Source: Erysipelotrichales bacterium (GTDB lineage: Bacteria; Bacillota_I; Bacilli_A; Erysipelotrichales; Erysipelotrichaceae). Taken from it: 64,000 nucleotides of DNA. The DNA is taken from NCBI GenBank assembly GCA_910576345.1, contig CAJTIT010000010.1, positions 1 to 64,000 on the forward strand, written 5' to 3'. Positions 45,896-54,764 of this stretch are shown here, piece by piece (the stretch's first letter is position 1; each line of letters begins with the position of its first letter). Below the pieces are notes generated by a model. It was not told the origin of the DNA and did no database searches. It saw nothing but the letters and a program-made list of their open reading frames with translations. A program made the translations under genes and the position numbers.

Positions 45896-47421
45896 TATTC
45901 ATAAATAAATATATACATCGAAGGAAAACTGATCAAAACAACGTATCGATTTGACATCTATGGAAACAGAGTAGAGTCATCTAGTGATGGAGCCTATAAG
46001 AAGTCAAGCTATAATGAAAAGAATCAGTTAACCAAGATTGAAACGAATGAAGGAAACAATTATTTCCACTATGACAAAAATGGAAACATCACAGCGATCT
46101 ATTATGATGACGGATACAAGGAATCCTTCAAATACGATGAATACAATCAATTAACAACGATCAAGAACAATCTGGATAAGACGATCACATATGAATATGA
46201 CGGTATGGGAGAGCGTATATCCCAACATGAAGAAGACGATGAGATCTATCAACTGAAGTCATATTATGAGGTAAGCGAAGAACTCAACCTGCAAGATTAT
46301 CGAGACGGCTTGGAAGAATCAAATATGGATGAAGCGTTTGCGGCATTAAAAGCGCAGGCAAAAGCAAGACAAGACAATCGAGGATGTACTGTCAAGGAAA
46401 CGAAGTATCGAACCCATACTTATCAAAAAGAAGATATCGACAAGATCTATGTATTGGATCGATCAGTAGAATATAGTCAAATCTTACAGGAAGGCGAAGA
46501 ACAAAGCATTTATGGATTGGCAAGACTGGAAAGTGAAGACACAAAATACATCACCAGAGTCAATGACACCATCAATCTAAGCATCAAAGACAACGAAGTA
46601 ACAGAGTATGCCTATGATGATTATGGCAACAGTGAAGATATAGAAGAAGGCTTTGGATACAACGGAGAACATAAAGATCGAAGTGGATTGATCTATCTAA
46701 GAGCGGGATCATCTATATCTTGCGAGGAAAGTATGTGGATGGGTTAATATCATTAGCATCGGCCGCATTATCCGTAGCAGCAGATACGATATTGAAACCA
46801 TTAAGATATGCCAAAAATGGAGTAAAAGAAATCTTTGAAACAATTGTAAAAAAACTACCGGATCTGCCATCAGCGGCAAGCAAAATATTAAAAGGATTAG
46901 CAAACACGGTAGATGGGTTATGGTTGGTAGGACGGAAGATAAAAGATTCAATCATCAAAGGAATCAATGCCGTTATTGAATTCATAGCAAAGCATACAAG
47001 AGAAGCATATCAATCGATCAGAAGCAAACTTATAAAAGAAGTAAAAGAAACAGCAACAGAAACCGCAACAAAAGGCGTAAAAGAAGCAACCGAAGATGCA
47101 ATTGAAGATGGGGTAAACGATGCAGCAATAAAGGGTGCCGGTGAGACAGGAAAAGCATTAAATGCTGAAGAATTGAGAAAAATAGGTTTACCTGGGAATA
47201 ACTCTGGTATTAGACATGTAAAGGGTACAGAAATTGATGCCAGAAATCTTTTTGATAATCAAGTGATTGAATCGACTGTTAGAGAAGTTCAGCCAGGAGT
47301 ATTTGTTGGCCAAGGTACAGATGGATTTATATATACATTTAGAGCTAAATCAAAACCTGGTCCTCCTACTATAGATGTTAATGGGGTACAAGGGCTAAGA
47401 AAAATAAAGTTTTTACAGTAG
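45896..47421 (+). pseudogene. Orphan cassette 7: rhs fragment fused out of frame to a pretoxin, unknown tip
   Basis: The rhs homology runs from EGKLIKTTYRFDIYGN to GLIYLRAG at about 46705. There the Rhs core stops abruptly and joins the middle of the type-B pretoxin (GIIYILRGKYVDG), deleting the rest of the core. Both partners carry a similar GGATCATCTAT-like sequence at the junction, which points to recombination at microhomology. The pretoxin and tip are open from about 46720 to 47421. The tip after KGAGETG has NNSGIRHVKGTEID and GQGTDGFIYTFRAKSKPG; perhaps another BECR-like RNase, not certain. Confidence 0.6.
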
Positions 47422-47429
47422 GTGATGTT

Positions 47430-47966
47430 ATGGATATTGCAAAAATGGAAGAAATTTGTTCAGCAACGTGTTTTAAATTTATAAATAATGAAATAGTATA
47501 TCCAAGTAATAAAAAGAATATGAGTTATATGATTATTTATCCAACCGATGGTTATTATCTAAAAAAAGAGCAATATATACCAATATTTGAAACTATTAGA
47601 AAATATCAAAATAATTGCTATTTTTTATCCACTATTGAATTTGAAGATAGTTTTACAAGAACAGATAATGCAATCGATTTGGGATATATTCATAAAACCT
47701 ATTATGATTTTAATTATGACGATTATAACTCACTAGAAATATTATTTGAAAATGCTTTTTATGATTTTGATAAAAGGTGGGGAATAAGTATCTTTCAAGA
47801 TTTTTTTGCTCTCATATATGGAGAGAATAAAATTATAAAGGAGATAAGATTGAATTATTCAAATGTAAATGATTTAAGACGGTTTGAAAAGTTTATAAAT
47901 TCAGCATTAATCACGAATAGACAATTTAAAAATATTTTGTCAATATTATTGTCTAATTCAAAGTAG
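47430..47966 (+). CDS. Probable immunity protein of cassette 7
   Basis: A 178-residue soluble protein rich in aromatic and acidic residues, starting MDIAKMEEICSATCFKF. AGGTG is five bases before the ATG and the gene begins eight bases after the toxin stop. There is no membrane segment or signal. The family is not recognised; the immunity role is inferred from position. Confidence 0.55.
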   Translation: MDIAKMEEICSATCFKFINNEIVYPSNKKNMSYMIIYPTDGYYLKKEQYIPIFETIRKYQNNCYFLSTIEFEDSFTRTDNAIDLGYIHKTYYDFNYDDYNSLEILFENAFYDFDKRWGISIFQDFFALIYGENKIIKEIRLNYSNVNDLRRFEKFINSALITNRQFKNILSILLSNSK

Positions 47967-48026
47967 TTTTTGTATTATGATTAAATGAAGAAATTCAATT
48001 TTTTTATGAAAAGGATCATTTGTACT

Positions 48027-48160
48027 CTACCAAACCCTACTGAATGAAGTAGGGATTTTCCTATTGGTCTTTGAAGAGTTAATGAAGATTTATACTGTTC
48101 CTTTAAAAATGTATTAGAAAGATTGTTTCTTAACAAAAATATCAACATTGTCATAACATA
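48027..48160 (+). repeat. Inter-cassette repeat, copy 8 (end of array)
   Basis: A shortened hairpin (AAACCCTACT/AGTAGGGATTTT, loop GAATGA), TTGGTCTTTGAA, TGTATTAGAAAGATTG and the right edge TCATAACATACC. No rhs homology follows, so this copy closes the array. Confidence 0.8.
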
Positions 48161-48562
48161 CCGATTCAGAAGCCAATGCTATCATGTCGAGAAGATTTTG
48201 GAGAATGCTTTTTTAATCGCAAATAAGACAATCTCACTTATTTACAGTGTGAAATCTCTTGTATTTTAATAAATTGCACAAAGATTTAATATATCTTCTC
48301 TTGCGTCCCTATTGAATTTATGAGAATACATTCATTATGGATATTCTTACAACCAATTATGTTAAGGAAAAACAAAAAATGCCCTTTAAAGAATGAGTAT
48401 TTTTAAATTTCTTAACATAATTTTTTTAACAAAACATGACGTTTACAAATGAAAAAGAGTTTACAGACAAATCTTTACCTTTTTTAATTATACGACAAAA
48501 CAAAATATAGGTCTGTGTTATAAAGAATAAATGAGTAGAGAAGTAAAGTAAAAATTAAAATG
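48161..48562. other. Gene-free region at the right end of the array
   Basis: AT-rich, no coding frame. An 11-bp inverted repeat ATTATGTTAAG/CTTAACATAAT (48356-48366 with 48411-48421) has a 44-bp loop and is followed by seven T on the plus strand. It could be a terminator, a small-RNA end or the scar of a mobile element. Confidence 0.4.
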
Positions 48563-49615
48563 TCATTCATAACTTGTTTCATTGCCTAAAAATATATGAT
48601 TGCGATGATAAGTCAAAAACATTCTTCTGACATTGGTTGTCAGTTCAACCGGAAGTTGATATAATAAGTCGAAGACATAGGGTTGTAAACGGGGGTGTTG
48701 GGATAGCTGTTCACTGACCAGCAGCTTACCTTCATCACTAAAGGAAATATAACCTTGGTCGAATAAAAAATCATGATTGCGGCATAATAGAATTCCATTT
48801 TGATAATCAACAGCTTCATAAAGATGCGCACAATCACGAAATGGTTTTATGTGTGAAGCGATTAACATATGCGCAATATCAATACCACAGATCGCACAGC
48901 GATGCGCATATTCATGATACAAGGTGTCTTTAAAAAAAGCTTGTAGATGTCTTGTGACGCTTCGATCAATAGGAATGCCGCGACATGGAAGCAGTTCCAA
49001 TATGCGAGAAAGGCACTCATAAGGAACGATATCTTTGTCTTGGTTTTTAAACTTTAAACACTTCTCATCATCCATCATAAAGGCAATAAATCTAGCCAAC
49101 AAGGCAGAAGTCAATAAGGGTGCATCTTTGTTTTGGGTGGATACATCGCAAAAGAAATCATGAATGCTTTGTCTATTTTCTTTGCGTAATCTTACTTCAC
49201 CGTGATGGGAAGAAACCAGCGCAGTTTGTGTGAAAATAGTAAAACTGATTTGATCAAAATACTTTCGGATAGATTGATCAGCGACTGAAGTTTCACTTAA
49301 CTGCCGCAAAATATTTTGATATCCGGGAATGGTATACAGGCATGCAAAAAAAGCAAGGGATTCTAAAATACTGTTGTTAGGTGCTTTGGCAAAAATCGTC
49401 GCATTGGGTGTAACATCAATTCCTTGTGGTGTTTGCTTGAGCCAGTTGTATGCAAGCATATAATCGATACATTTGGATATGTCATCTTGATGAAAGATGA
49501 TGTCTGCGGCTGTAAGACGATCACACAGTAAAGGATACAATTCTTGTTTTTTGATGATATTGCTTTCTTCATCATCAAGGATGACTAAGATATGCTTAAA
49601 AAGTGTTTTGTGCAT
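48563..49615 (-). CDS. HNH endonuclease-domain protein
   Basis: A 350-residue protein with a C-terminal HNH nuclease: CAICG, then ASHIKPFRDC, then NGILLCRNHDFLFDQGYISF near residues 235-300, the order seen in McrA-like and restriction-associated HNH enzymes. The N-terminal two thirds look like a helical or winged-helix region of unknown role. GAGG lies six bases before the ATG at 49615; the ATG at 49627 overlaps the ribosome site. It could restrict modified or phage DNA. It borders the toxin array, a common place for defence genes, but no partner methylase is nearby. Confidence 0.75.
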   Translation of the reverse strand: MHKTLFKHILVILDDEESNIIKKQELYPLLCDRLTAADIIFHQDDISKCIDYMLAYNWLKQTPQGIDVTPNATIFAKAPNNSILESLAFFACLYTIPGYQNILRQLSETSVADQSIRKYFDQISFTIFTQTALVSSHHGEVRLRKENRQSIHDFFCDVSTQNKDAPLLTSALLARFIAFMMDDEKCLKFKNQDKDIVPYECLSRILELLPCRGIPIDRSVTRHLQAFFKDTLYHEYAHRCAICGIDIAHMLIASHIKPFRDCAHLYEAVDYQNGILLCRNHDFLFDQGYISFSDEGKLLVSEQLSQHPRLQPYVFDLLYQLPVELTTNVRRMFLTYHRNHIFLGNETSYE

Positions 49616-49774
49616 AAAAAACCTCATTTCTAAAGAGTATTATGTACCGGTGATCGAAGAAAATATGACGGAAATAGATAAAAAACAAAAAAAATTTGAA
49701 TTATGACACCGTTTGCGTGTATTCGACAAAACAAAACAATTAGAATGTAGACATTCATAAGGAGGACGATTAGA

Positions 49775-50464
49775 ATGAAAGGACCTGGAATTAAAGATTA
49801 CTTGCAAGTTTTAAAAGAAAAGAAAGCTGAAGCCGTAAAGCAGGGGCTTGGATGGATAGAAATTAATTCTAAACAACTTCATGCGGAAGTTTCCCCAAAT
49901 CATGCGACAATGCCGACTTGCTGCCAAGCAATGTACAAATTAATGCTGGAAGGAGATACAATCATTCAGCGCCCGAAAGGTTCTACCGGATACGGAAGTC
50001 ATTTAACGGTTCATTTTGAATTGCACGATATGGAAAACAGAGCCCAAATGTATCCCGGGAAAAAACGTGGAAGACCTGCCAAAAGTGAAGAAGAAAAACT
50101 AGCCGCAAGACGTGCAAAAATGAAAAGAAATACAGAAGATTTAACCAATTTGATCAAAGGTTGGCTGCGTGAACATGACTGGCATTATGAAGAAAACAAA
50201 GGCTACATAGAAGCAGTAAATGGCAATAAGAAATGGATCATCAATGTGCAGGGCATTAAGCGAGGAAGGAAACAAACACTACCGGTAAAACTCAGTGAGG
50301 TAATCAAACATATGGATGATACGAATGCACGTTATAGTATGGCGTTCAATGATTCTTTGACTTATCGAAGACAGTGGAATGAGATCCCGGAATCTGTGAA
50401 AAAACGTTTGAATATGAGTGTGATTCTTGCGGATAAAAAAGGCAACATAACAGAAATTGAATGA
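49775..50464 (+). CDS. Putative DNA-binding protein with AT-hook
   Basis: A 229-residue basic protein. Residues about 30-82 look like a winged helix (INSKQLHAEVS, then a wing ending HLTVHFEL). A canonical AT-hook KKRGRPAKSE follows at about 96-105 with a basic KLAARRAKMKR helix. The C-terminal half (IEAVNGNKKWIINVQG, KLSEVIKHMDD) forms a separate domain I cannot name. AAGGAGGA precedes the ATG. It is divergent from the HNH gene with a 160-bp gap. A role in binding AT-rich DNA is likely; silencing of foreign genes such as the toxin array is a possibility only. Confidence 0.5.
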   Translation: MKGPGIKDYLQVLKEKKAEAVKQGLGWIEINSKQLHAEVSPNHATMPTCCQAMYKLMLEGDTIIQRPKGSTGYGSHLTVHFELHDMENRAQMYPGKKRGRPAKSEEEKLAARRAKMKRNTEDLTNLIKGWLREHDWHYEENKGYIEAVNGNKKWIINVQGIKRGRKQTLPVKLSEVIKHMDDTNARYSMAFNDSLTYRRQWNEIPESVKKRLNMSVILADKKGNITEIE

Positions 50465-50610
50465 TAGTATAAATGACGGCATCCATTTGCCGTCTTTTAT
50501 TTGTGGCTTATGCAAAGAATTAGGCTGTATATGTAAGTTTCTATGCGCATGCCCACTTGTCTTATACATCTTTTGAATAGTATAAATAAGAAAAGATGGG
50601 TGGCGATCTT

Positions 50611-51231
50611 ATGCTGGATATGCTGGTGCTTGTATTGGCAACGTGCTGTGACAGTTTTTTTATGAGTGTTGCTTATGGAGTGAAGAAAATACGCATACCT
50701 GCGACTGCGATGATTGTAATCGCTTTTTGCGGCACAATGGTGCTGGGCGTATCTCTCACACTTGCCGGATGGGTTTCTCATGTTGTTTCTGATGAATTTG
50801 GTAAATGGATCAGTTTTGCGATTTTGCTTGTGCTGGCTTTGACCAGCTTGTTTCAAGGACAAGTGAAACATTATGTGAAGAAACATAAGAATCGACCTTT
50901 GATCATCCGCTTTCAAGGCATTTCTTTTGTCGTAGATATATTTTTGGATGAGACAGAGGCTGATCAAGATCATTCAAAAGAATTGAGTGTGAAAGAGGCA
51001 TTTTATCTTGGCGTTGCTTTGTCATTGGATTCATTTGGCAGTGGGTTGGCATACGGGATCGGTTTTACGGATGTGTTCGTGTTGTTATGCATTTCATTTG
51101 CGGCAGGGGTTTTGGCAATTTGGTCAGGAAGCGCCATTGGAAAACGTGTGGTTCATCATTTTCAGGGCGATATTTCATGGATCAGCGGTTGTTTATTGCT
51201 GGTACTGGCATTTTTGCGATTAAAATCGTGA
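50611..51231 (+). CDS. YtaF/MntP-like membrane protein
   Basis: A 206-residue polytopic membrane protein with about six transmembrane segments arranged as two repeats. Each repeat has a conserved CDSF or LDSFG motif (ATCCDSFFMSVAYG near the start, SLDSFGSGLAYGIG after residue 130), as in the sporulation protein YtaF and manganese exporter MntP. GGTGG lies seven bases before the ATG at 50611, better than the ATG at 50596. Substrate unknown; transport of a divalent metal is plausible. Confidence 0.75.
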   Translation: MLDMLVLVLATCCDSFFMSVAYGVKKIRIPATAMIVIAFCGTMVLGVSLTLAGWVSHVVSDEFGKWISFAILLVLALTSLFQGQVKHYVKKHKNRPLIIRFQGISFVVDIFLDETEADQDHSKELSVKEAFYLGVALSLDSFGSGLAYGIGFTDVFVLLCISFAAGVLAIWSGSAIGKRVVHHFQGDISWISGCLLLVLAFLRLKS

Positions 51232-51320
51232 ATCGGGTAAGGAATAAAGCATCAATCTTTCTGTCATTGGCCCCTGAAAGATAGAAGGTTGTCGCTATTT
51301 ATACAAACAGGGGTGAATGT

Positions 51321-51443
51321 ATGAAACAACAATCTTGTGTGTTCAATTTTATAAAATATAACGATACTTGGGATTCAAACATGATGGTTCTTTTGTTATT
51401 TGATCACAATTTTTATTTTGAACAAAGCATACATTTTACTTAA
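51321..51443 (+). CDS. Possible 40-residue small protein
   Basis: A short frame with GGGGTG five bases before the ATG, product MKQQSCVFNFIKYND onward with a hydrophobic middle (MMVLLLF). It fills part of the 367-bp gap between the YtaF-like gene and the next. There is no homologue I recognise and chance is a real alternative. The rest of this gap holds nothing else I can support. Confidence 0.25.
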   Translation: MKQQSCVFNFIKYNDTWDSNMMVLLLFDHNFYFEQSIHFT

Positions 51444-51598
51444 ATTAATATAAAGAATTATTTATGCAAATGCAACAATTTTTGTTTGATGAAGAGTGCA
51501 TCTGTTATTCGTTACAGAGTATATTTATTTTTCCGTACGATTGTGGTTGTGTTATAATTATTTAAATTTTACAGTGTAAAAAGAAAGAGGAAAGTAAA

Positions 51599-51919
51599 AT
51601 GCGTACATGGAAAAAGAAAAAAGATCAGATACAAAAAGGCACAAACGAAATCGAAAACAAGGAATTGAAAGAGCAGATTGGAGATATGGCGTTAAGTTTA
51701 TTACAGGAAGGCATTGATTATGAAGAGTTGGCATACACAAAAATTGAATTCGGTTATTTATTTGATTTTGAAAAACATGGTATTGAATCATTGTTTAAAG
51801 TGATAACGGATAAGCGTACAATCTATATGGCTGTGCAGGGTATAAAGATGTTAAGACTGGAATTTAGTGAGGAATTGTTCCAAGATACGATACATACTTT
51901 TTTAAAACTGCATAATTAA
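51599..51919 (+). CDS. Hypothetical protein, 106 residues
   Basis: A small soluble protein with a very basic N-terminus (MRTWKKKKDQIQKG) followed by an alpha-helical, acidic body (IGDMALSLLQEGIDYEELA). GAGGAAAG precedes the ATG, and an extended -10 TGTTATAAT (TATAAT at 51553-51558) lies 41 bp upstream, supporting a real monocistronic gene. No family is recognised. Confidence 0.6.
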   Translation: MRTWKKKKDQIQKGTNEIENKELKEQIGDMALSLLQEGIDYEELAYTKIEFGYLFDFEKHGIESLFKVITDKRTIYMAVQGIKMLRLEFSEELFQDTIHTFLKLHN

Positions 51920-52093
51920 ATAAATGTAGTCTGCATTTTTTTGAAACATTGGGAAATCATAAACCTGATGGAAGAAATCATAGGTGGATGCAATTGCATT
52001 TGACGAACAAGAAAAGCCAAATTCTTTAAATAACAAACACATTTTTTCCTGTAAAAGATACATAGGGAATTGCTTTTCAGTTGTATGGTTTCG

Positions 52094-52102
52094 TGCTATA
52101 AT
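52094..52102 (+). promoter_or_regulatory. Extended -10 promoter of gpmI
   Basis: TGCTATAAT (TATAAT 52097-52102), an extended -10 element 30 bp before the gpmI start; no good -35 is evident, as usual for extended -10 promoters. Confidence 0.6.
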
Positions 52103-52131
52103 AACACCGGTAATAGGAGGAATTAAATCAT

Positions 52132-53712
52132 ATGAATAAAAGACCTGTGGTATTCGTAGTCATGGATGGTGTCGGTATCAGCGACAGTGAATTTGGAAAC
52201 GCCGTTAAAAAGGCATATACGCCGACACTTGATCATTTGTGGGAAACTTGTCCGCATACCCAAATCAAGGCACACGGACTCGCTGTCGGACTTCCCAGCG
52301 ATGGCGATATGGGCAACAGTGAAGTTGGTCATAATGCGCTTGGATGTGGACAGATTTATAGTCAAGGCGCAAAACTTGTGAATGAATCCATTGAATCCGG
52401 TGATATTTTCACATCATCTACATGGAAGGAATTGGTGGCAAACTGCAAGGAAAACGGTGTCATGCATTTCTTGGGATTGTTATCGGATGGAAATGTCCAT
52501 TCTCATATTCGCCATTTGAAAGCTCTTATCAAACAAGCAAAAGCAGAAGGTGTAAAAGAAGTGCGTATTCATGCATTGTTGGATGGAAGAGATGTACCGG
52601 AAACAAGCGCATTGACCTATGTAGATGATATTGAATCATTCATGATAGAATTGAACGATGATCATTTCCATGCATGTATTGCCAGCGGCGGCGGTCGTAT
52701 GTGTATTACGATGGATCGCTATGAAGCAAACTGGGCAATGGTGGAAAAAGGATGGCATACACATGTATTGGGTGAAGGACGAAGCTTTGCGAGTGCGAAG
52801 GAAGCGATTGAAACCTATCGTGCAGAGACGGGTGTCGTCGATCAAGATCTTCCGCCGTTTGTGATTGCGAAAGATGGTAAGCCGGTTGGACAAATTCAAG
52901 ATGGAGATTCTGTGATTTTGTTTAACTTCAGAGGAGATCGTGCACAGGAAATTTCACTGGCATTTGATGGGGATGATACGTTTGATAAATTCAATCGTGT
53001 ACGTAAACCCAATGTGATGTATGCAGGTATGTTACAATATGATGCAGATCTTAACATTCCTCATCATTTCTTGGCATTCCCTCCAAAAATCAAATACACG
53101 TTGTCTGAAGAACTTGTCAATCATGGCATCCGCCAATATGCGATTTCAGAAACACAAAAATATGGACATGTGACGTATTTCTGGAATGGCAATCGTTCAG
53201 AAAAATTTAATGAACAGTTGGAAGATTTTGTGGAGATCAAATCGGATGTCGTTCCGTTTGAACAGCGTCCTTGGATGAAATCAGCGGAAATAACGGATGT
53301 GTTATGCGCTGCCATTACATCAGGCAATTATGACTTCCTGCGTACGAATTATCCAAATGGTGACATGGTAGGTCATACCGGAAATTTTGAGGCGACGGTG
53401 ATTGGTGTGGAAGCTGTAGATTTGCAACTGGAGCGTGTCATCAAAGCTGTGGATTCTGTCAATGGAATTCTCATTGTGACAGCGGATCATGGCAATGCGG
53501 ATGAAATGTATGAGAAAGCAAAAAAAGAAGGTGCACCGATAAAGGCGAAAACATCACATACTTTGAATAAAGTTCCGTTTATTATTTACGGTGCAGATGT
53601 TGAATTGAAACAAGACGATGATTTGGGATTGTCAAATGTGGCATCTACCATTGCGGATTTATTGGAAATCGAGCCAAATGAAAATTGGAATGGCAGTATT
53701 ATTAAAAAATAA
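52132..53712 (+). CDS. gpmI: 2,3-bisphosphoglycerate-independent phosphoglycerate mutase
   Basis: Glycolytic enzyme of 526 residues interconverting 3- and 2-phosphoglycerate with two manganese ions. VMDGVG holds the metal aspartate (Asp12), and DMGNSEVGHNALG holds the phosphoserine (Ser63). LDGRDVPETSAL, FNFRGDRAQE and TADHGNADEM are the other metal and substrate motifs. Slightly longer than the typical 510. AGGAGG precedes the ATG. It is single here; the usual neighbours gapA, pgk, tpiA and eno are absent. Confidence 0.96.
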   Translation: MNKRPVVFVVMDGVGISDSEFGNAVKKAYTPTLDHLWETCPHTQIKAHGLAVGLPSDGDMGNSEVGHNALGCGQIYSQGAKLVNESIESGDIFTSSTWKELVANCKENGVMHFLGLLSDGNVHSHIRHLKALIKQAKAEGVKEVRIHALLDGRDVPETSALTYVDDIESFMIELNDDHFHACIASGGGRMCITMDRYEANWAMVEKGWHTHVLGEGRSFASAKEAIETYRAETGVVDQDLPPFVIAKDGKPVGQIQDGDSVILFNFRGDRAQEISLAFDGDDTFDKFNRVRKPNVMYAGMLQYDADLNIPHHFLAFPPKIKYTLSEELVNHGIRQYAISETQKYGHVTYFWNGNRSEKFNEQLEDFVEIKSDVVPFEQRPWMKSAEITDVLCAAITSGNYDFLRTNYPNGDMVGHTGNFEATVIGVEAVDLQLERVIKAVDSVNGILIVTADHGNADEMYEKAKKEGAPIKAKTSHTLNKVPFIIYGADVELKQDDDLGLSNVASTIADLLEIEPNENWNGSIIKK

Positions 53713-53723
53713 ATGAATATAAA

Positions 53724-53757
53724 AGAAATTTACAGTTGTATTGTAGATTTCTTTTTT
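53724..53757 (+). terminator. Terminator of gpmI
   Basis: An 11-bp stem AGAAATTTACA/TGTAGATTTCT with one mismatch, loop of seven, then six T. Confidence 0.8.
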
Positions 53758-54257
53758 ATATTCTTTGAATACGAGTTGATGTACAAAGCGTCTAAGTGAA
53801 AAAGAGCATTCTAAAAATACAAAACATAATTTTAGTATTATGATATGATACATTGGGGATGTTTTATGGCAATACAATGTTTTCGGCAGAGAAGTGTTAA
53901 AAAAGACCCGGTAGATTTCTTCATAAAGGCAAACGGAACGTTTCATGTTCCCTAACCGGAATTGGCCGGTTATAAATTGAGTGTTGTTTATGAGTGTTAC
54001 TTATTTCCATAATCCAAACGAGGAAAACGTAAATGTAAGCAACCGATATGAATGTAATGGCGCAATATTTATGATGTAAGCTGTTGGCTATGCTTTTTTT
54101 GTTTATCGTTTTTGTATAAAAACGCTTACATTGGGCATTCTTTGTTTAGAAGATAAAATTTCCATGGAAAATAAAAAAAAATATGTTACAATATACCATG
54201 TGCCATTTTTATAGGATCATAGTATATAGTGGCATTTTAGAAAGAAGGAGTTGTAAT
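53758..54257. other. Intergenic region with several small inverted repeats
   Basis: No coding frame is supported. Hairpins GGAAC/GTTCC (53936-53952) and AACCGG/CCGGTT (53956-53973) lie next to each other, and a T8 run occurs near 54095. This might be a small structured RNA, but pairing is weak elsewhere and no clear promoter is seen. Near the right end, TGTTACAAT (54184-54192) is a likely extended -10 for the acetyltransferase gene. Confidence 0.35.
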
Positions 54258-54698
54258 ATGAGTGATCTGACAATTCGTCGTATCGCCACACAAGACTTTG
54301 AAGATGTGCATGAACTAAATACATCTTTAGGCTATGTGTACGATAAAGAAAAGGTCTATAAGAAGATCATCAGCTTATTGGAAACAGGAAGCGATATATT
54401 ATTGGTCGCGGAAAAAGACGGGCATGTAATTGGATATGCACATGGCGCTCCATATGAAACCCTGTATGCGGATACGCTATGCAATACCATTTGCTTTTGC
54501 GTCAAAGAAGGAATTGATGACGAAGAAGAAATCAGCAATGCATTGTATCTGGCTTTTGAAGAACGAGCTAAACGTTTTGGTTATAAAGGAATGCGCCTAT
54601 CGCTTGATCAAGAAAGAGAAAAAGCGCATCGTCTATTTCTAAAACATGGTTTTGAAACAAAACGTTCTTTACAACACTATATTAAATATTTTGACTAA
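54258..54698 (+). CDS. GNAT-family N-acetyltransferase
   Basis: A 146-residue acetyl-CoA-dependent acetyltransferase. The start MSDLTIRRIATQDFEDVHEL is typical, VAEKDGHVIGYAHG forms the central beta strands, and KRFGYKGMRLSLDQEREKAHRLFLKHGFE is, in two pieces, the C-terminal acetyl-CoA and alpha-4 region. AAGGAG lies seven bases before the ATG at 54258, and an upstream ATG at 54183 overlaps the promoter. The substrate is unknown. Confidence 0.8.
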   Translation: MSDLTIRRIATQDFEDVHELNTSLGYVYDKEKVYKKIISLLETGSDILLVAEKDGHVIGYAHGAPYETLYADTLCNTICFCVKEGIDDEEEISNALYLAFEERAKRFGYKGMRLSLDQEREKAHRLFLKHGFETKRSLQHYIKYFD

Positions 54699-54702
54699 AG
54701 AA

Positions 54703-54740
54703 AAATCCATCTATCATGTTTTCGATATATGGATTTTTTT
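54703..54740. terminator. Bidirectional terminator between convergent genes
   Basis: Stem ATCCATCTATC/GATATATGGAT (54705-54735) with one mismatch, preceded by five A and followed by seven T, so it can end the acetyltransferase transcript on plus and the RDD-PHP transcript on minus. Confidence 0.8.
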
Positions 54741-54764
54741 GGTTTTTGTCATGAATGTTTTATT

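Noticed and set aside
30525-48160. Inter-cassette repeats as a CRISPR array or insertion sequence
   Set aside because: Spacing is kilobases, copies are diverged, there are no terminal inverted repeats enclosing a transposase, and the units sit exactly between toxin cassettes.
53659-53946. 95-codon minus-strand frame after gpmI
   Set aside because: It overlaps the gpmI 3' end and terminator and has no ribosome site.
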